In this document: one piece after another, positions 9,249 to 18,039 of the stretch
How positions within the stretch are numbered: position 1 is the first letter of the stretch
How the letters are laid out: each line of letters opens with the position of its first letter
Source: Ilumatobacteraceae bacterium
GTDB taxonomy: Bacteria > Actinomycetota > Acidimicrobiia > Acidimicrobiales > Ilumatobacteraceae
Length of the DNA: 46,137 bases
Assembly (NCBI GenBank): GCA_017856375.1
Contig: JAFMFC010000006.1
Span: 1-46,137, forward strand
Reading direction: 5' to 3'
The notes under the pieces: model-generated
Database searches by the model: none
What the model was told of the DNA's origin: nothing
What the model saw: only the letters and a program-made list of their open reading frames with translations
Translations under genes and position numbers: made by a program

Positions 9249-10199
9249 ATGAAGATCGCGATTCAAACTCCACCGGAGCACTGCACGATGCAAGCGCTCG
9301 AAGAAGTCTGGCAAACGGCCGACGAGGCCGGTTTTGCTGCGGCGTTCACTTTCGACCATCTGGTACCGCTCAACGCAGGAGCCCGACCAAACATGCCGAT
9401 CGGTGTGCCCGATGGTCCGCAGCTTGAGGGGTGGGCGACACTCTGTGCGCTTGCCGCTCGTACCAAGCGCATGCAGGTGGGGACACTCGTTTCGGGAATC
9501 ACCTACCGCCCGCCGATTGTGCTCGCCAAGATGGCCGTCACGCTTGATCACATCACGCGCGGCCGAGCGATCCTTGGTGTTGGTGCAGCATGGCACGAGG
9601 TTGAGCACAAGATGTACGGCATCGAGTACCCGGCGGTCGGCGAGCGCATGACCAGGCTGGACGAATCGCTGCAGATGTTCCGCCGCCTCTTCACCGAGAA
9701 GGAAGTGACGTTCAAGGGCAAGCACTTTGAGTTGAATTCCGCAGTGTTCGACCCCAAGCCGGTTCGCGCGACTGGAATTCCCCTGCTGGTGGGCGGCAGC
9801 GGCGATCGACTGAAGAACATCGTCGCGCGCAACGCCGACATGTTCAATTCATTTGCGGCACCGTGGGAGTGGGAGGCAGTCAATCAAGATCTGGATGCCC
9901 GCCTTGCCCGAAACGGTCGCAAGCCAAGTGATCTCATGCGCACCGCCTTCATCTTCTCGGATCTCTCCGGGGACGAATCCAAGGAGCGCAACCTTCTTGA
10001 AACGTTCCAGAAGAATCGCGGTGGCACCGAAGAAGAGGTGCGTCGTCGTATTGTGATTGGTGACCCCGACAACATGATCAGCGTGCTGAAGGGCTACGAG
10101 GAGGCGGGAATCGAGATGGCAATCATCAACTTGCGCCCTCCATTTAGCGCCGAAGAGGTGGCACGATTCGCCAAGGAAGTTCTTGTCGCCTTCAACTGA
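9249..10199 (+). CDS. LLM-class flavin/F420-dependent oxidoreductase
   Basis: This is a luciferase-like TIM-barrel oxidoreductase, 316 aa, probably using coenzyme F420 as many actinobacterial members do. It opens MKIAIQTPPE and continues with EAGFAAAFTFDHL, then the family stretches RTKRMQVGTLVSG, GRAILGVGAAWH and GIPLLVGGSG. It starts four nt after the Rieske gene and ends inside the amidohydrolase gene, so all three are probably co-transcribed. Its exact reaction is not predictable from sequence; reduction or oxidation of a ring intermediate would suit the operon. It carries no reductase-like iron-sulfur motif, so it is not an obvious electron partner for the Rieske enzyme. Confidence 0.85.
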   Translation: MKIAIQTPPEHCTMQALEEVWQTADEAGFAAAFTFDHLVPLNAGARPNMPIGVPDGPQLEGWATLCALAARTKRMQVGTLVSGITYRPPIVLAKMAVTLDHITRGRAILGVGAAWHEVEHKMYGIEYPAVGERMTRLDESLQMFRRLFTEKEVTFKGKHFELNSAVFDPKPVRATGIPLLVGGSGDRLKNIVARNADMFNSFAAPWEWEAVNQDLDARLARNGRKPSDLMRTAFIFSDLSGDESKERNLLETFQKNRGGTEEEVRRRIVIGDPDNMISVLKGYEEAGIEMAIINLRPPFSAEEVARFAKEVLVAFN

Positions 10200-11538
10200 T
10201 TCGCGATTGGCAGCGGACCTGCTGATTCGCGGCGGATATGTCGTCACGGTCGATCAGGGAGATCGCTCCTTCTTTGGCGATGTAGCGATCGCTAATTCGA
10301 CAATCGTCGCGGTAGGAGCAAACCTCAACGTCGAGGCAAAAGAAACGATTGATGCGCGCGGTTGTGCCGTGATGCCGGGGTTCGTCAATTGTCACATGCA
10401 CGAGACACTCGATCGCGGGGTGTTCGAGGACTTGCCGTTCACCACATGGCTGAACGACTTCGCATTGCCCAAGGACACCGCTCACTTGCCTGAGCACATT
10501 CGCGCCTCTGCGTTGCTCAACCAAGCGGAGATGATTCTCAACGGCACCACGACATTCATCGATATCTTTCGCTTTCCCGACGAAGCGGCGGCGGTGGCTG
10601 AGATCTCGGGCTTGCGCGCAATTTTCAGTCCTCAATTGATCGATGATCCTGTTGGTCCCGGTGAGTCGTTCGAGTCGTCGCTTGCCTTCATCGAGCGATG
10701 GAAGGATCGGGTACCCGATCGGATTCAGGCCTGGTTCGGCCCTCACGCGATGTATTCCTGCACAGAGCCCACGTTGCGCAAAGTGGGAAAGGTGGCGCGG
10801 GAACTTGGCGTGGGCATTCACATTCACCTTGCTGAGACGCCTTTCGAGGTGCAGTGGGTGGCAGAGCGCTCTGGGGGGAAAACCCCTGCTGAGCATCTTG
10901 ACAACTTGATCGGTCTCGACTCGGACGTGCTCGCAGCGCATTGCATTGAAATGACCGCGAGTGACATGGATCTCTTGGCACGCACTGGCGTTGGTGCCGC
11001 ACATTGCCCCACGTCGAATGCGAAGTTGGGCAACGGAATTGCCAAGGTGGTCGAGATGCAGTCGCGTGGGGTGAAGGTGGGGCTGGGAACCGACTCCAAC
11101 ATGACGAACAACAACCTCGACATGTTCGAAGAGTTGCGGATGGCAAGCCTCGTGCAGAAACAACAACTTCGGGACCCCGCAGTCATGTCGAGTGCGCAGT
11201 CGCTCAGGCTTGCCACCCAAGGTTCCGCCGACGCTCTTGGTTTAGGTCACCTGGTGGGAAGTATCGAGGTGGGCAAACGTGCGGATGTGATCGTCGTCGA
11301 TCTGTCGGCCCCACACACTCGGCCGATCGTCGATTTTGGTCGCACCAACATCGTCGAACAACTGGTGTGGTCGGCGAATGGAGCCGACGTCCGTGACACC
11401 ATCGTCGACGGCAAGGTATTGATGCGAGACCGTCAAATCAAAACTTTGCGAATCAACGATCTGGCGGGCCAAGTGGATGGTCCTCTTGTCGACTTGCTGA
11501 AGCGAGCCAATGTGCTCGAGAAGCGTTTCGCCGACTAG
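10183..11538 (+). CDS. Metal-dependent amidohydrolase / deaminase (TRZ/ATZ, cytosine-guanine deaminase-like)
   Basis: This amidohydrolase-superfamily enzyme likely hydrolyses or deaminates a nitrogen heterocycle. Metal ligands are visible: NCHMH (His71, His73), IHLAET, LAAHC and GLGTDS, with HCPTSNAKLG and NNLDMFEE typical of the TRZ/ATZ group that includes guanine, S-adenosylhomocysteine and triazine deaminases. The likely start is TTG 10183, with AAGGAAG just upstream and a 17-nt overlap with the LLM gene; TTG 10207 is the alternative and removes eight residues. The 451-aa length is normal. Its last four bases are shared with the stop of the opposing molybdoenzyme gene. Beside a xanthine-dehydrogenase type enzyme, a purine-related substrate is plausible but unproven. 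Confidence 0.85.
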   Translation: MSPSTDSRLAADLLIRGGYVVTVDQGDRSFFGDVAIANSTIVAVGANLNVEAKETIDARGCAVMPGFVNCHMHETLDRGVFEDLPFTTWLNDFALPKDTAHLPEHIRASALLNQAEMILNGTTTFIDIFRFPDEAAAVAEISGLRAIFSPQLIDDPVGPGESFESSLAFIERWKDRVPDRIQAWFGPHAMYSCTEPTLRKVGKVARELGVGIHIHLAETPFEVQWVAERSGGKTPAEHLDNLIGLDSDVLAAHCIEMTASDMDLLARTGVGAAHCPTSNAKLGNGIAKVVEMQSRGVKVGLGTDSNMTNNNLDMFEELRMASLVQKQQLRDPAVMSSAQSLRLATQGSADALGLGHLVGSIEVGKRADVIVVDLSAPHTRPIVDFGRTNIVEQLVWSANGADVRDTIVDGKVLMRDRQIKTLRINDLAGQVDGPLVDLLKRANVLEKRFAD

Positions 11539-13682
11539 TTCGCGAGTGCGATGTCGCTCGGGCGTACGGGCACTCGAGTAATTGGTTTTCCTGTCGCTTG
11601 GCGAATGGCGTTGGCGATTGCCGCCGTGCTGGACACTGCTGAGGGCTCGCCGACACCTTTAATGCCGAGCGGGTTCCGCGGGTCTGGTTGTTCCAGCACG
11701 TCGATCACCACGAGCGGCATGTCGGCTGCAGTTGGCACCAGATAGTCGGTGAGGGAGTTGTTAGCGGCGAGCCCCGAGGGTGTGTCGAGATGTTCATTGA
11801 TGGCAAAACCAACTCCCTGCGCAATTCCGCCGAGAATTTGGCCGCGAATTTCCGTGGCATTGATCACCCGTCCCACGTCCTGAGCGGTGGAGATAGCCGC
11901 AACACGAATGAGCCCGAGCTCGGTGTCCACCTCGACGCGGGCGCGGTGGGCAACGAACATGTACGACACATGGATGTCGCCTGTGCCGTTCGTGGGATCG
12001 CCGCGATATGTGGCTGGTGCGCGGTATTCGAATTCGGCAGATTCCGGCTCGTCACCAGATGATGTCTGAGACTTGAGTTTCTGTGCAGCTCCCAGCACGG
12101 CGGATCCTGACATCCAACTTTGGCGACTTGCCGAAGAGGATCCCGAATACTGCATCCATGTGCTCGGAACGGCGAAGCGCACTTCGCATTCGGGGAACTC
12201 GGTCCGCACGATGCGATCGAGGACGCCTTGAATCCCTTGTCCACACTCGGACGCCGATGACTCCACGATGATCGTGTTCCCCTCGCGGGTGAGTTTTGCC
12301 CAGGATGTCTCGGGCACTCCTTCTCCATAAAGGTGGTTCTTGACACCGAGAGCAAAGCCCTCTCCACGCGAAACCGCAGAGCCCATCAGCGTGCGCCCGG
12401 TTCCTCCGGGCAAGTCGAGATCGAGGGTCGCCGGCGAGGAAGGTAACTCGAGGGCCATGCATCGATCGATCAATTCACGAAGGTCTGTTTGATCTTCGAA
12501 TCGTTGTCCGGACGTGGGGAATGGATCGCCTTCAACCAGTACGTTGCGTCGACGTATCTCGACAGGGTCGATACCCAATTTTGAGGCCAGCAAATCGATT
12601 GTTGACTCGATGCCGAAGCATGCCTGCACTGCGCCAAAACCGCGCATTGCGCCGCTCACGGGATTGTTCGTGCGCACGGCCCTTCCATGTACCCGCACGC
12701 GTGGTATTCGGTACGGTCCGGCGGAGAAATAGCACGCGCTACCCAACACGGGGCCCGAGGTACTGGCATATGGCCCGCCATCCAGATCGATCGATACTTC
12801 GAGGGAGACGAATGTGCCGTCGCTCTTGGCGCCAAGTCGGTAACGCATGAATGCCGGATGTCGCTTGGGATGGGCGAGGAATGATTCGGAGCGGCGATAC
12901 GTCGTCTTCACTGGTTTGCCGAGCGCAAGAGCGGCAATGGCGAGATGCGCCTGCAAGGTGATGTCTTCTCGTCCTCCGAATGCCCCACCAATTCCCGAGT
13001 TGATGAGGTGCACCTTTTCTGGCGGAAGGTTGAGCACCGCACAGAGCTGTTGTTGGTCGGTGTGCAGGTCCTGCGTGGCCAAAATCAACGTCACACCACC
13101 GTCCGCGCTGGGGTAGGCCACGGCGCTTTCAGGGGCGAGGAAGAGTTGATCTTGTCGTCCCGTCTCCCAGGTGCCGGTAACGACGACTTCACCGACCGCA
13201 TCATCGCCTCGCTCGATCAGCAGTTCTCGAATCAAGGTGCCTTGGGGATGGATTGGATCCTTGGTCAGGGCATCTTCGATCGTGGTGACTGGTTCGAGAG
13301 GTTGCCAGCTCACGTCAATTGCCTCGAGTGCCTGCCAGGCACGTTCCTGACTGTCAGCAACCACGAACGCCACTGGTTCGCCTTCGTGACGAGCAACATC
13401 GAGAACGAAAACGGGTTGATCATGGGTGATGTGACCGAGCAAGCGACCCTCGGGCACGTCTTCGTGGGTGAACACCCGGTGCACCCCCGACATTGCCAAT
13501 GCTTTCGACGTATCGATAGCCACGAGTCGAGCATGCGCATGAGGGCTCCGCTTGGTGGCCCCGAACAACATGCCGGGAATCCGTACGTCATTGCTGTATT
13601 CGAATTCGCCGGCGATCTTGGGCGGTACGTCTGGACGAATGACAGTGCCGAAGCGAGTGGAAGAGGGCGAGTGAGTCGTCAC
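11535..13682 (-). CDS. Xanthine dehydrogenase-family molybdopterin subunit
   Basis: This is the catalytic large subunit of a xanthine dehydrogenase/hydroxylase family enzyme, cytoplasmic, which hydroxylates N-heterocycles or aldehydes. Visible are GIGGAFGGRED, GAMRGFGAVQACFGIE, ECGQGIQGVLDR and GIKGVGEPSA near the C terminus, whose Glu is the catalytic base. The AYRCSFR motif of CO dehydrogenase is absent. I start at GTG 13682, which overlaps the small-subunit stop as GTGA and gives 715 aa. The open frame extends 345 nt further upstream, but that part is the iron-sulfur subunit read out of frame. It forms an operon with the FAD and iron-sulfur subunits and has mog nearby for cofactor insertion. 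Purine as substrate is inferred from neighbours. Confidence 0.9.
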   Translation of the reverse strand: MTTHSPSSTRFGTVIRPDVPPKIAGEFEYSNDVRIPGMLFGATKRSPHAHARLVAIDTSKALAMSGVHRVFTHEDVPEGRLLGHITHDQPVFVLDVARHEGEPVAFVVADSQERAWQALEAIDVSWQPLEPVTTIEDALTKDPIHPQGTLIRELLIERGDDAVGEVVVTGTWETGRQDQLFLAPESAVAYPSADGGVTLILATQDLHTDQQQLCAVLNLPPEKVHLINSGIGGAFGGREDITLQAHLAIAALALGKPVKTTYRRSESFLAHPKRHPAFMRYRLGAKSDGTFVSLEVSIDLDGGPYASTSGPVLGSACYFSAGPYRIPRVRVHGRAVRTNNPVSGAMRGFGAVQACFGIESTIDLLASKLGIDPVEIRRRNVLVEGDPFPTSGQRFEDQTDLRELIDRCMALELPSSPATLDLDLPGGTGRTLMGSAVSRGEGFALGVKNHLYGEGVPETSWAKLTREGNTIIVESSASECGQGIQGVLDRIVRTEFPECEVRFAVPSTWMQYSGSSSASRQSWMSGSAVLGAAQKLKSQTSSGDEPESAEFEYRAPATYRGDPTNGTGDIHVSYMFVAHRARVEVDTELGLIRVAAISTAQDVGRVINATEIRGQILGGIAQGVGFAINEHLDTPSGLAANNSLTDYLVPTAADMPLVVIDVLEQPDPRNPLGIKGVGEPSAVSSTAAIANAIRQATGKPITRVPVRPSDIALAN

Positions 13683-14140
13683 TGGTTGGCTTCTCGTCGA
13701 CGCTGGCTTACTTCCAACACTGCCTCGATAATTCCGTGGTAGCCGGTGCAGCGGCAGATGTTGCCGGCCAAACGTTCGCGCACGGTGTCGTAGGTCAGTG
13801 ACTCTGCCGATGCGAGCGCTGCCTCCGCTGCAACGACGAATCCTGGGGTGCAGAAGCCGCATTGCACCGCGCCGTGCCGGGCAAATGCATCGGCGAGGTC
13901 CTGATTCAGCAGCGACGCCACGGTTTCTACGTTTGCGTCCTCGCAAATCGTCGCCGGGACGAGGCATGAGTTCTGCACTACGCCATCGATTCGAACGAGA
14001 CAGGAACCACATTCCCCCTGTTCGCACGCACCTTGTGCTTTGGTGTGTCCGGCATCACGGAGGGCACGAAGAAGGCTGGTGCTTGAAGCTGCCTCAAGTT
14101 CCACGGGACTACCGTCGAGCCTGAGTCGCACCGAGCTCAC
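13679..14140 (-). CDS. Xanthine dehydrogenase-family [2Fe-2S] subunit
   Basis: The small subunit carries two [2Fe-2S] clusters passing electrons from molybdenum to FAD. The plant-type motif CEQGECGSC followed by a fourth Cys in NSCLVPA binds one cluster; CGFCTPG and CRCTG bind the other. I start at GTG 14140: it overlaps the FAD-subunit stop as GTGA and has AGGAA about five nt upstream, giving 153 aa. A GTG at 14155 would add five residues. The same GTGA junction links this gene to the large subunit. Confidence 0.92.
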   Translation of the reverse strand: MSSVRLRLDGSPVELEAASSTSLLRALRDAGHTKAQGACEQGECGSCLVRIDGVVQNSCLVPATICEDANVETVASLLNQDLADAFARHGAVQCGFCTPGFVVAAEAALASAESLTYDTVRERLAGNICRCTGYHGIIEAVLEVSQRRREANQ

Positions 14141-14949
14141 TGAGTTTCCTGCCACAACAAACGGTGAACACGTTCAGCCAGGACTCCGAGAGCATGGCGT
14201 CGATACTCGGCAGAGGCACGGTGATCGGAAATCGGTGACGACGCTTCGACTACGAGGCGAGAAAATTCGGCAGCCGCGTTTTGTCGAAGGAGAGCTTCTT
14301 CGGCGGAGTGAATCAACAAAGGTGTTGGGGCCACCGAACCTGCGGCAACTCGCGCAATGCCGCGTTCTCGATCGAGCCGTGCACAGATGGAGCAGATGCT
14401 GATCACCATGGCGTTGCGTGTTCCCACCTTGGCAAAGTGTTGCGCACCTTGGAAGTCCCTTATGGTGATGGCAGAGAGAAGTTCATCGGGTTCGCGACTC
14501 GTTCGTTTTGGTCCAACAAGGAATTGTGTGAGCGGTACCGAGCGAGTTCCCCGCAGACTCACGAGTTCAACCTCGGCGTCATAGGTGAGGAGGGGGAGAA
14601 TGGAATCACCAGCGGGTGATGCCGTGGCGACATTTCCACCGATCGTTGCCACATTTCGAATCTGCCTACTCCCCACGGTGCTTGCCGCCCGAGCAAGCGC
14701 TGGTGCAAGGTGCACCAAGGATGTTTCGATCTTGGCAAACGTCACACCGGCGCCGATACGAATCCCATCATGGGATTGTTCAATGACGCGGAGACTCTCC
14801 ACGTTGCGGAGATTCAGCCATGAGTCGACCCAATCGCGCCCCTCGTTAACTGGGACCATCACGTCGGTCCCGCCGTTGATCACCCGGGCGCCATTGGATA
14901 GGGCCTTCAATGCGTCTTCTACTGTGGTGGGTGAGGACGTCGTGCCCAT
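14137..14949 (-). CDS. Xanthine dehydrogenase-family FAD-binding subunit
   Basis: The middle subunit binds FAD and hands electrons to NAD or another acceptor. INGGTDVMVPV near the N terminus and IRNVATIGGNVATASPAGD are the two FAD-binding motifs of the CoxM/XdhB family. ATG 14949 gives 270 aa, close to the family norm, and starts just ahead of the first FAD motif. The open frame continues upstream to 15051 but that part runs through the promoter and into the divergent marR gene. It is the first gene of the minus-strand operon FAD, iron-sulfur, molybdenum subunit, and should be controlled from the TAAG-N4-CTTA site at 14987. Confidence 0.9.
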   Translation of the reverse strand: MGTTSSPTTVEDALKALSNGARVINGGTDVMVPVNEGRDWVDSWLNLRNVESLRVIEQSHDGIRIGAGVTFAKIETSLVHLAPALARAASTVGSRQIRNVATIGGNVATASPAGDSILPLLTYDAEVELVSLRGTRSVPLTQFLVGPKRTSREPDELLSAITIRDFQGAQHFAKVGTRNAMVISICSICARLDRERGIARVAAGSVAPTPLLIHSAEEALLRQNAAAEFSRLVVEASSPISDHRASAEYRRHALGVLAERVHRLLWQETQ

Positions 14950-14986
14950 GCAACGAACAGTGTGGCAGATAAGCCGTATCAGATAG

Positions 14987-14998
14987 TAAGTACACTTA
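14987..14998 (+). promoter_or_regulatory. TAAG-N4-CTTA operator between xdh operon and marR
   Basis: TAAGTACACTTA lies in the 77-nt gap between the divergent FAD-subunit and marR genes. Its outer halves TAAG and CTTA are perfect complements around TACA. The same spaced core is the centre of the 20-bp palindrome at 8178. One site here could serve both directions: autorepression of marR and control of the molybdoenzyme. Promoter hexamers could not be assigned with confidence. Confidence 0.55.
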
Positions 14999-15026
14999 GA
15001 AATAGTGCAAAAGGCGGGATACGAAA

Positions 15027-15539
15027 GTGATGATGGCCAAGGCAACTCCAAGAACGTCTGAACGGGCGTCTCGAGCCCAGTTTCCCGAAACTTCTGCGTG
15101 GAATCGAACGGGTTTCTTGCTGTGGCACGCCATGTTGGAGTGGCGCCGCAAAGTGACTGACGCTCTCGAGGAGGTTGGTCTGACTTATGTTCAGTTCAGC
15201 CTCCTAGCGAGTGCCTCCTATCTCAACCATCGCGGACCATCGCCCTCTCAGGCCGAATTGGCCGAGCACACAGGAATGGACGTAATGATGACGTCCCAAG
15301 TGGTGCGCACGCTGGAACGTGAACGCCTAGTGAAACGCATCGCCGACAAGAACGATGCACGGGTAAAGAGGATTGTCCCTACCAGCAAAGGTGAAAGCAC
15401 CGTGTCGGCTGCGATCGAACTTGTCAACAACATGAATGATGAGGTGTTTGGACTCATCGAAGACGTCGATCAATTCAGGGAAGCGTTGCGTCTCGTGGCC
15501 GATCGCGACATCGACGGCCGCCGGGTCAGAAACCGATGA
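15027..15539 (+). CDS. MarR-family transcriptional regulator
   Basis: This is a winged-helix regulator of 170 aa, expected to act as a DNA-bound dimer released by a small ligand, often an aromatic or heterocyclic compound. The recognition region SQAELAEHTGMDVMMTSQVVRTLERERL is typical (read as helix-turn-helix), followed by the wing around DARVKRIVPTSKG. GTG 15027 or the ATGs at 15030 and 15033 could be the start. The gene is divergent from the xdh operon and overlaps the nucleoside hydrolase by ATGA, so regulator and hydrolase are co-transcribed. Likely targets are the palindromes at 14987 and 8178, making it the switch for the Rieske and molybdoenzyme operons. The ligand is unknown; a purine derivative is a guess from context. 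Confidence 0.88.
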   Translation: MMMAKATPRTSERASRAQFPETSAWNRTGFLLWHAMLEWRRKVTDALEEVGLTYVQFSLLASASYLNHRGPSPSQAELAEHTGMDVMMTSQVVRTLERERLVKRIADKNDARVKRIVPTSKGESTVSAAIELVNNMNDEVFGLIEDVDQFREALRLVADRDIDGRRVRNR

Positions 15540-16519
15540 GTCAAGTGAAGATGGTCATCGACACCGATGGTGGTGTTGATGATGCAGTGGCAATCCTCTG
15601 GGCGGCAACTCGTCCGAACATTGAGTTGCTCGCCATCACTGTGGTGCACGGCAATGTGGAATCTCAGGTTGCCGCGGAAAATGTCTGCCGAGTGCTCGAT
15701 CTCGCCGGCCGTAACGATGTTCCCGTTTATCTGGGCGAGGCATCGCCGCTTCCTGGAGCCCCGTTTCTGCGCCCAGCGGATTTCGTGCACGGGGCAGACG
15801 GCCTCGGCAATACCAACCGCCCGAAGGCGAATCAATCTCCTCGTGATGGCGATGGCGTAGGGGCGTTGATCGAGGTGGTGAAGAGAAACGCTGGTGAAAT
15901 CTCTCTGGTGACGGTGGGGCCATTGACGAATGTGGCGCGGGCAATCCGGCGGGACGAGTCTTTTGCCTCGCTCGTGAAGGAACTGGTGGTGATGGGTGGC
16001 GCGGTCACCGTCCCGGGGAATGCGTTACCAGCCGCGGAGGCAAACATCGCGCACGATCCCGAAGCTGCGCGAATCGTCGTTGCGGCGCCGTGGGTGCTTC
16101 CGCCCTTGTTGGTCGGGCTCGACATCACGCACCGTGCCACGTTCACCGAATCGATGTTGCGCGAGATCGAGTCTTCAGCGAACCCGTATTCACGTTTCCT
16201 TGCGGCACCGTTGCGCTTTTATCAAGACGCTGGAGGCACGTTCTGTGAGGTGGAGGGCGACTTTCCTTGTCACGACTTGTTGGCAACGATGGCCGCGGTG
16301 CTGCCAGTAGTGCGTGGAGAGCGGCTTCCACTCGGTGTGCAAACCGGCGAAGGTCCTGCGCTTGGTGCAACTGTTGCCGACTTGCGTCAGCCCTACTTTG
16401 CTCGGCGGGGCGGTGGGTCCATCCAAGGCGATGACATGCCGTTCCACGACTGGCGTATTGGGCTCGATGTGGACATCGAGATGTTTCGTCGAGAGATCCG
16501 GGGCTTGTTCGGAATTTGA
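15536..16519 (+). CDS. Inosine/uridine-preferring nucleoside hydrolase family
   Basis: The enzyme is predicted to cleave the N-glycosidic bond of nucleosides to base plus ribose. The N-terminal calcium-binding cluster reads VIDTDGGVDDA (Asp9, Asp11, Asp15, Asp16), a variant of the usual DTDPGIDDA. VTVGPLTNVA and MGGAVTVPGN follow, then AEANIAHDPEAA, where EAN replaces the common EFN. HDLLA near residue 245 supplies the last metal ligand. Length is 327 aa. It is coupled to marR by ATGA. In this setting it would turn imported inosine or xanthosine into the free base that the molybdoenzyme could oxidise. Nucleoside preference is not determined. Confidence 0.9.
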   Translation: MSQVKMVIDTDGGVDDAVAILWAATRPNIELLAITVVHGNVESQVAAENVCRVLDLAGRNDVPVYLGEASPLPGAPFLRPADFVHGADGLGNTNRPKANQSPRDGDGVGALIEVVKRNAGEISLVTVGPLTNVARAIRRDESFASLVKELVVMGGAVTVPGNALPAAEANIAHDPEAARIVVAAPWVLPPLLVGLDITHRATFTESMLREIESSANPYSRFLAAPLRFYQDAGGTFCEVEGDFPCHDLLATMAAVLPVVRGERLPLGVQTGEGPALGATVADLRQPYFARRGGGSIQGDDMPFHDWRIGLDVDIEMFRREIRGLFGI

Positions 16520-16536
16520 CGGTGATCCGTCAAATT
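16513..16536. terminator. Bidirectional hairpin between nucleoside hydrolase and mog
   Basis: AATTTGACGG and CCGTCAAATT form a perfect 10-bp stem around a TGAT loop. It overlaps the hydrolase stop codon and sits seven nt beyond the mog stop on the other strand. The A/T-rich stem ends give short U tracts in both directions. It separates two converging operons, which fits a shared terminator, though the U tracts are short. Confidence 0.55.
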
Positions 16537-16543
16537 GTGGTTG

Positions 16544-17083
16544 TTACTGCGACTTGGGTCGAAAGCCGCTCATGCCCTCGCGAAGCTCGATCCACGGTCC
16601 ACCAATCAGTTCAATGCAGTAGGGCGTTGCCGGAAGCACGGCATCCAGACAGTCAGCTATTGCCGATGGTTTGCCGGGGAGATTGATGATCAGGCTGGAT
16701 CCCCGAATACCGGCGGTTTGGCGGGAGAGGATCGCGGTGGGAACGACGCGCAGGCTCACCTCACGCATAAGTTCGCCGTAGCCAGGCATCATTTTCTCAC
16801 ACACGTCATGCGTTGCTTCAGGTGTTACATCGCGCGGGGCCGGGCCGGTGCCGCCTGTGGTGACGATCAGTGAACATCCTTCATTGTCAGCCAAATCGAT
16901 CAACGTGGCCGCAATAGTCGAGCGCTCATCGGGGATCACTCGGGCCACGGGGGTCCAAGTTGAAGCGATGTGGCGCTCCAGATACTCGAGGATTGCTGGC
17001 CCTCCCTTGTCTTCGTACTCGCCGCGCGACGCCCGGTCCGAGACGGTGACGATTCCGACCTTCGCGATGCTTTCGTTCACCAT
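16544..17083 (-). CDS. mog: Molybdopterin adenylyltransferase MogA
   Basis: MogA adenylates molybdopterin before molybdate insertion, a late step of molybdenum cofactor synthesis. GIVTVSDRASRGEYEDKGGP at the N terminus, TGGTGPAPRDVTPEAT at about 76-91, and PTAILSRQ and NLPGKPSAI towards the C terminus match E. coli MogA closely. At 179 aa it is slightly shorter than the E. coli protein. It is the last gene of the cysD-cysN-cysC-sulfotransferase operon and overlaps the sulfotransferase by 7 nt, an unusual location. Two molybdoenzymes in this window, the xanthine-dehydrogenase type at 11.5-14.9 kb and the SoeA-like protein at 37 kb, would need its product. Confidence 0.92.
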   Translation of the reverse strand: MVNESIAKVGIVTVSDRASRGEYEDKGGPAILEYLERHIASTWTPVARVIPDERSTIAATLIDLADNEGCSLIVTTGGTGPAPRDVTPEATHDVCEKMMPGYGELMREVSLRVVPTAILSRQTAGIRGSSLIINLPGKPSAIADCLDAVLPATPYCIELIGGPWIELREGMSGFRPKSQ

Positions 17084-18039
17084 TGCAGAAGTTTCCTGTC
17101 GTAATTCTTGCCCTTAAATCGAAGTCGGAAGCCGATTGACTTCAAAATCTGAATGAGTCCGTAACGAAATCCCACTCGCGAAAAAGCCGACGTGGAAACG
17201 GTTGAAAGCCGTTCGGTCGTTTCTCGCAAATTGTTCAGAAGGCTTTGTTGGAGTTGGTCAAGAACGAGCGGAGTGGTCGACTCGGGGAAAGTCTTCTTCT
17301 CGAATCCATACCACTCGAAATCCCGCGCGTAGACCTCGGTTACGAGTCGGGCAGTTTCGGTGTCATACACCTGGTGAGGTTTGATTCCGATTCCACTGTT
17401 GAGCCGAGCAAGGGAAACGTTGGTGCCACCGCGCTTGTTCAACACGTCGGCGAGTTGCTGCAGCTCACCAGGAACATCCACCCGGGCGAGGTGGTGATAC
17501 TCGACTTGATCGGAATAGAGGGTGTTGTACTGCGGGCGGAAGTGGTCATCTTGAATGAAGGTCTCAAGATCTGCGTGCAATTCCTTGGCGAAGTGCTTGA
17601 ACGACGCAGTTACATCAACGCGACCATCTACGAGCACATCGGGGCAACGATCAAAAATTTCCTGCGGGGTGCCCGGCGCCCGGAGGAGCACCCGATTTTC
17701 CCACGATGAATATGCGCGTGCCAACGGGTCGCGCAATGCGCCTACCCTCAGCCATTCATCCGAGTTGAGGATTTCCCATCTCTTCTTGGGCTTCAAATCG
17801 AAGAAGCGGGTGAGCCCATGAACGAGGTAACTGTGGATGGTCTGCTCCTGGGAGATGTTCGGCGAGATCACGATTCGCTTTGCATCGTCGTTGTAGCAGC
17901 CCTCGATCTGAGACATCAGCAACTTGAGTGTGCTGCAAGCAACCTTGGTCGTTGGCACGTAGAGAACCTTGATTCGCGGAGCAACCAATGCATAGCCGAG
18001 CATTTCGGGAAGACTTGGCTGCTGCGGTGAAACAGTCAT
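17077..18039 (-). CDS. Sulfotransferase (Sulfotransfer_2-like, PAPS-dependent)
   Basis: This protein probably transfers sulfate from PAPS to a carbohydrate or other acceptor. PTTKVACSTLK at residues 29-39 is the 5'-phosphosulfate loop of the Sulfotransfer_2/HNK-1 group, and VGALRDPLARAYSSW is the 3'-phosphate binding segment. ATG 18039 overlaps the cysC stop as ATGA and gives 320 aa; the frame is open 15 codons further up but only inside cysC. No signal peptide or membrane segment is evident, so it probably acts in the cytoplasm. Direct coupling to cysC argues that PAPS made by this operon is used for sulfation and not only for assimilation. The acceptor is unknown. Confidence 0.82.
   Translation of the reverse strand: MTVSPQQPSLPEMLGYALVAPRIKVLYVPTTKVACSTLKLLMSQIEGCYNDDAKRIVISPNISQEQTIHSYLVHGLTRFFDLKPKKRWEILNSDEWLRVGALRDPLARAYSSWENRVLLRAPGTPQEIFDRCPDVLVDGRVDVTASFKHFAKELHADLETFIQDDHFRPQYNTLYSDQVEYHHLARVDVPGELQQLADVLNKRGGTNVSLARLNSGIGIKPHQVYDTETARLVTEVYARDFEWYGFEKKTFPESTTPLVLDQLQQSLLNNLRETTERLSTVSTSAFSRVGFRYGLIQILKSIGFRLRFKGKNYDRKLLQW

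Noticed and set aside
12945-13742. 265-aa plus-strand frame inside the molybdopterin subunit
   Set aside because: It lacks any domain and lies opposite a gene with complete xanthine dehydrogenase family motifs.
13683-14027. N-terminal extension of the molybdopterin subunit
   Set aside because: These codons are the iron-sulfur subunit read in another frame; the GTG at 13682 with its GTGA overlap gives the correct start.
14964-14980. GATA/TATC inverted repeat as a second operator upstream of marR
   Set aside because: Arms are only four bases and the spacing does not match the shared TAAG-N4-CTTA site.
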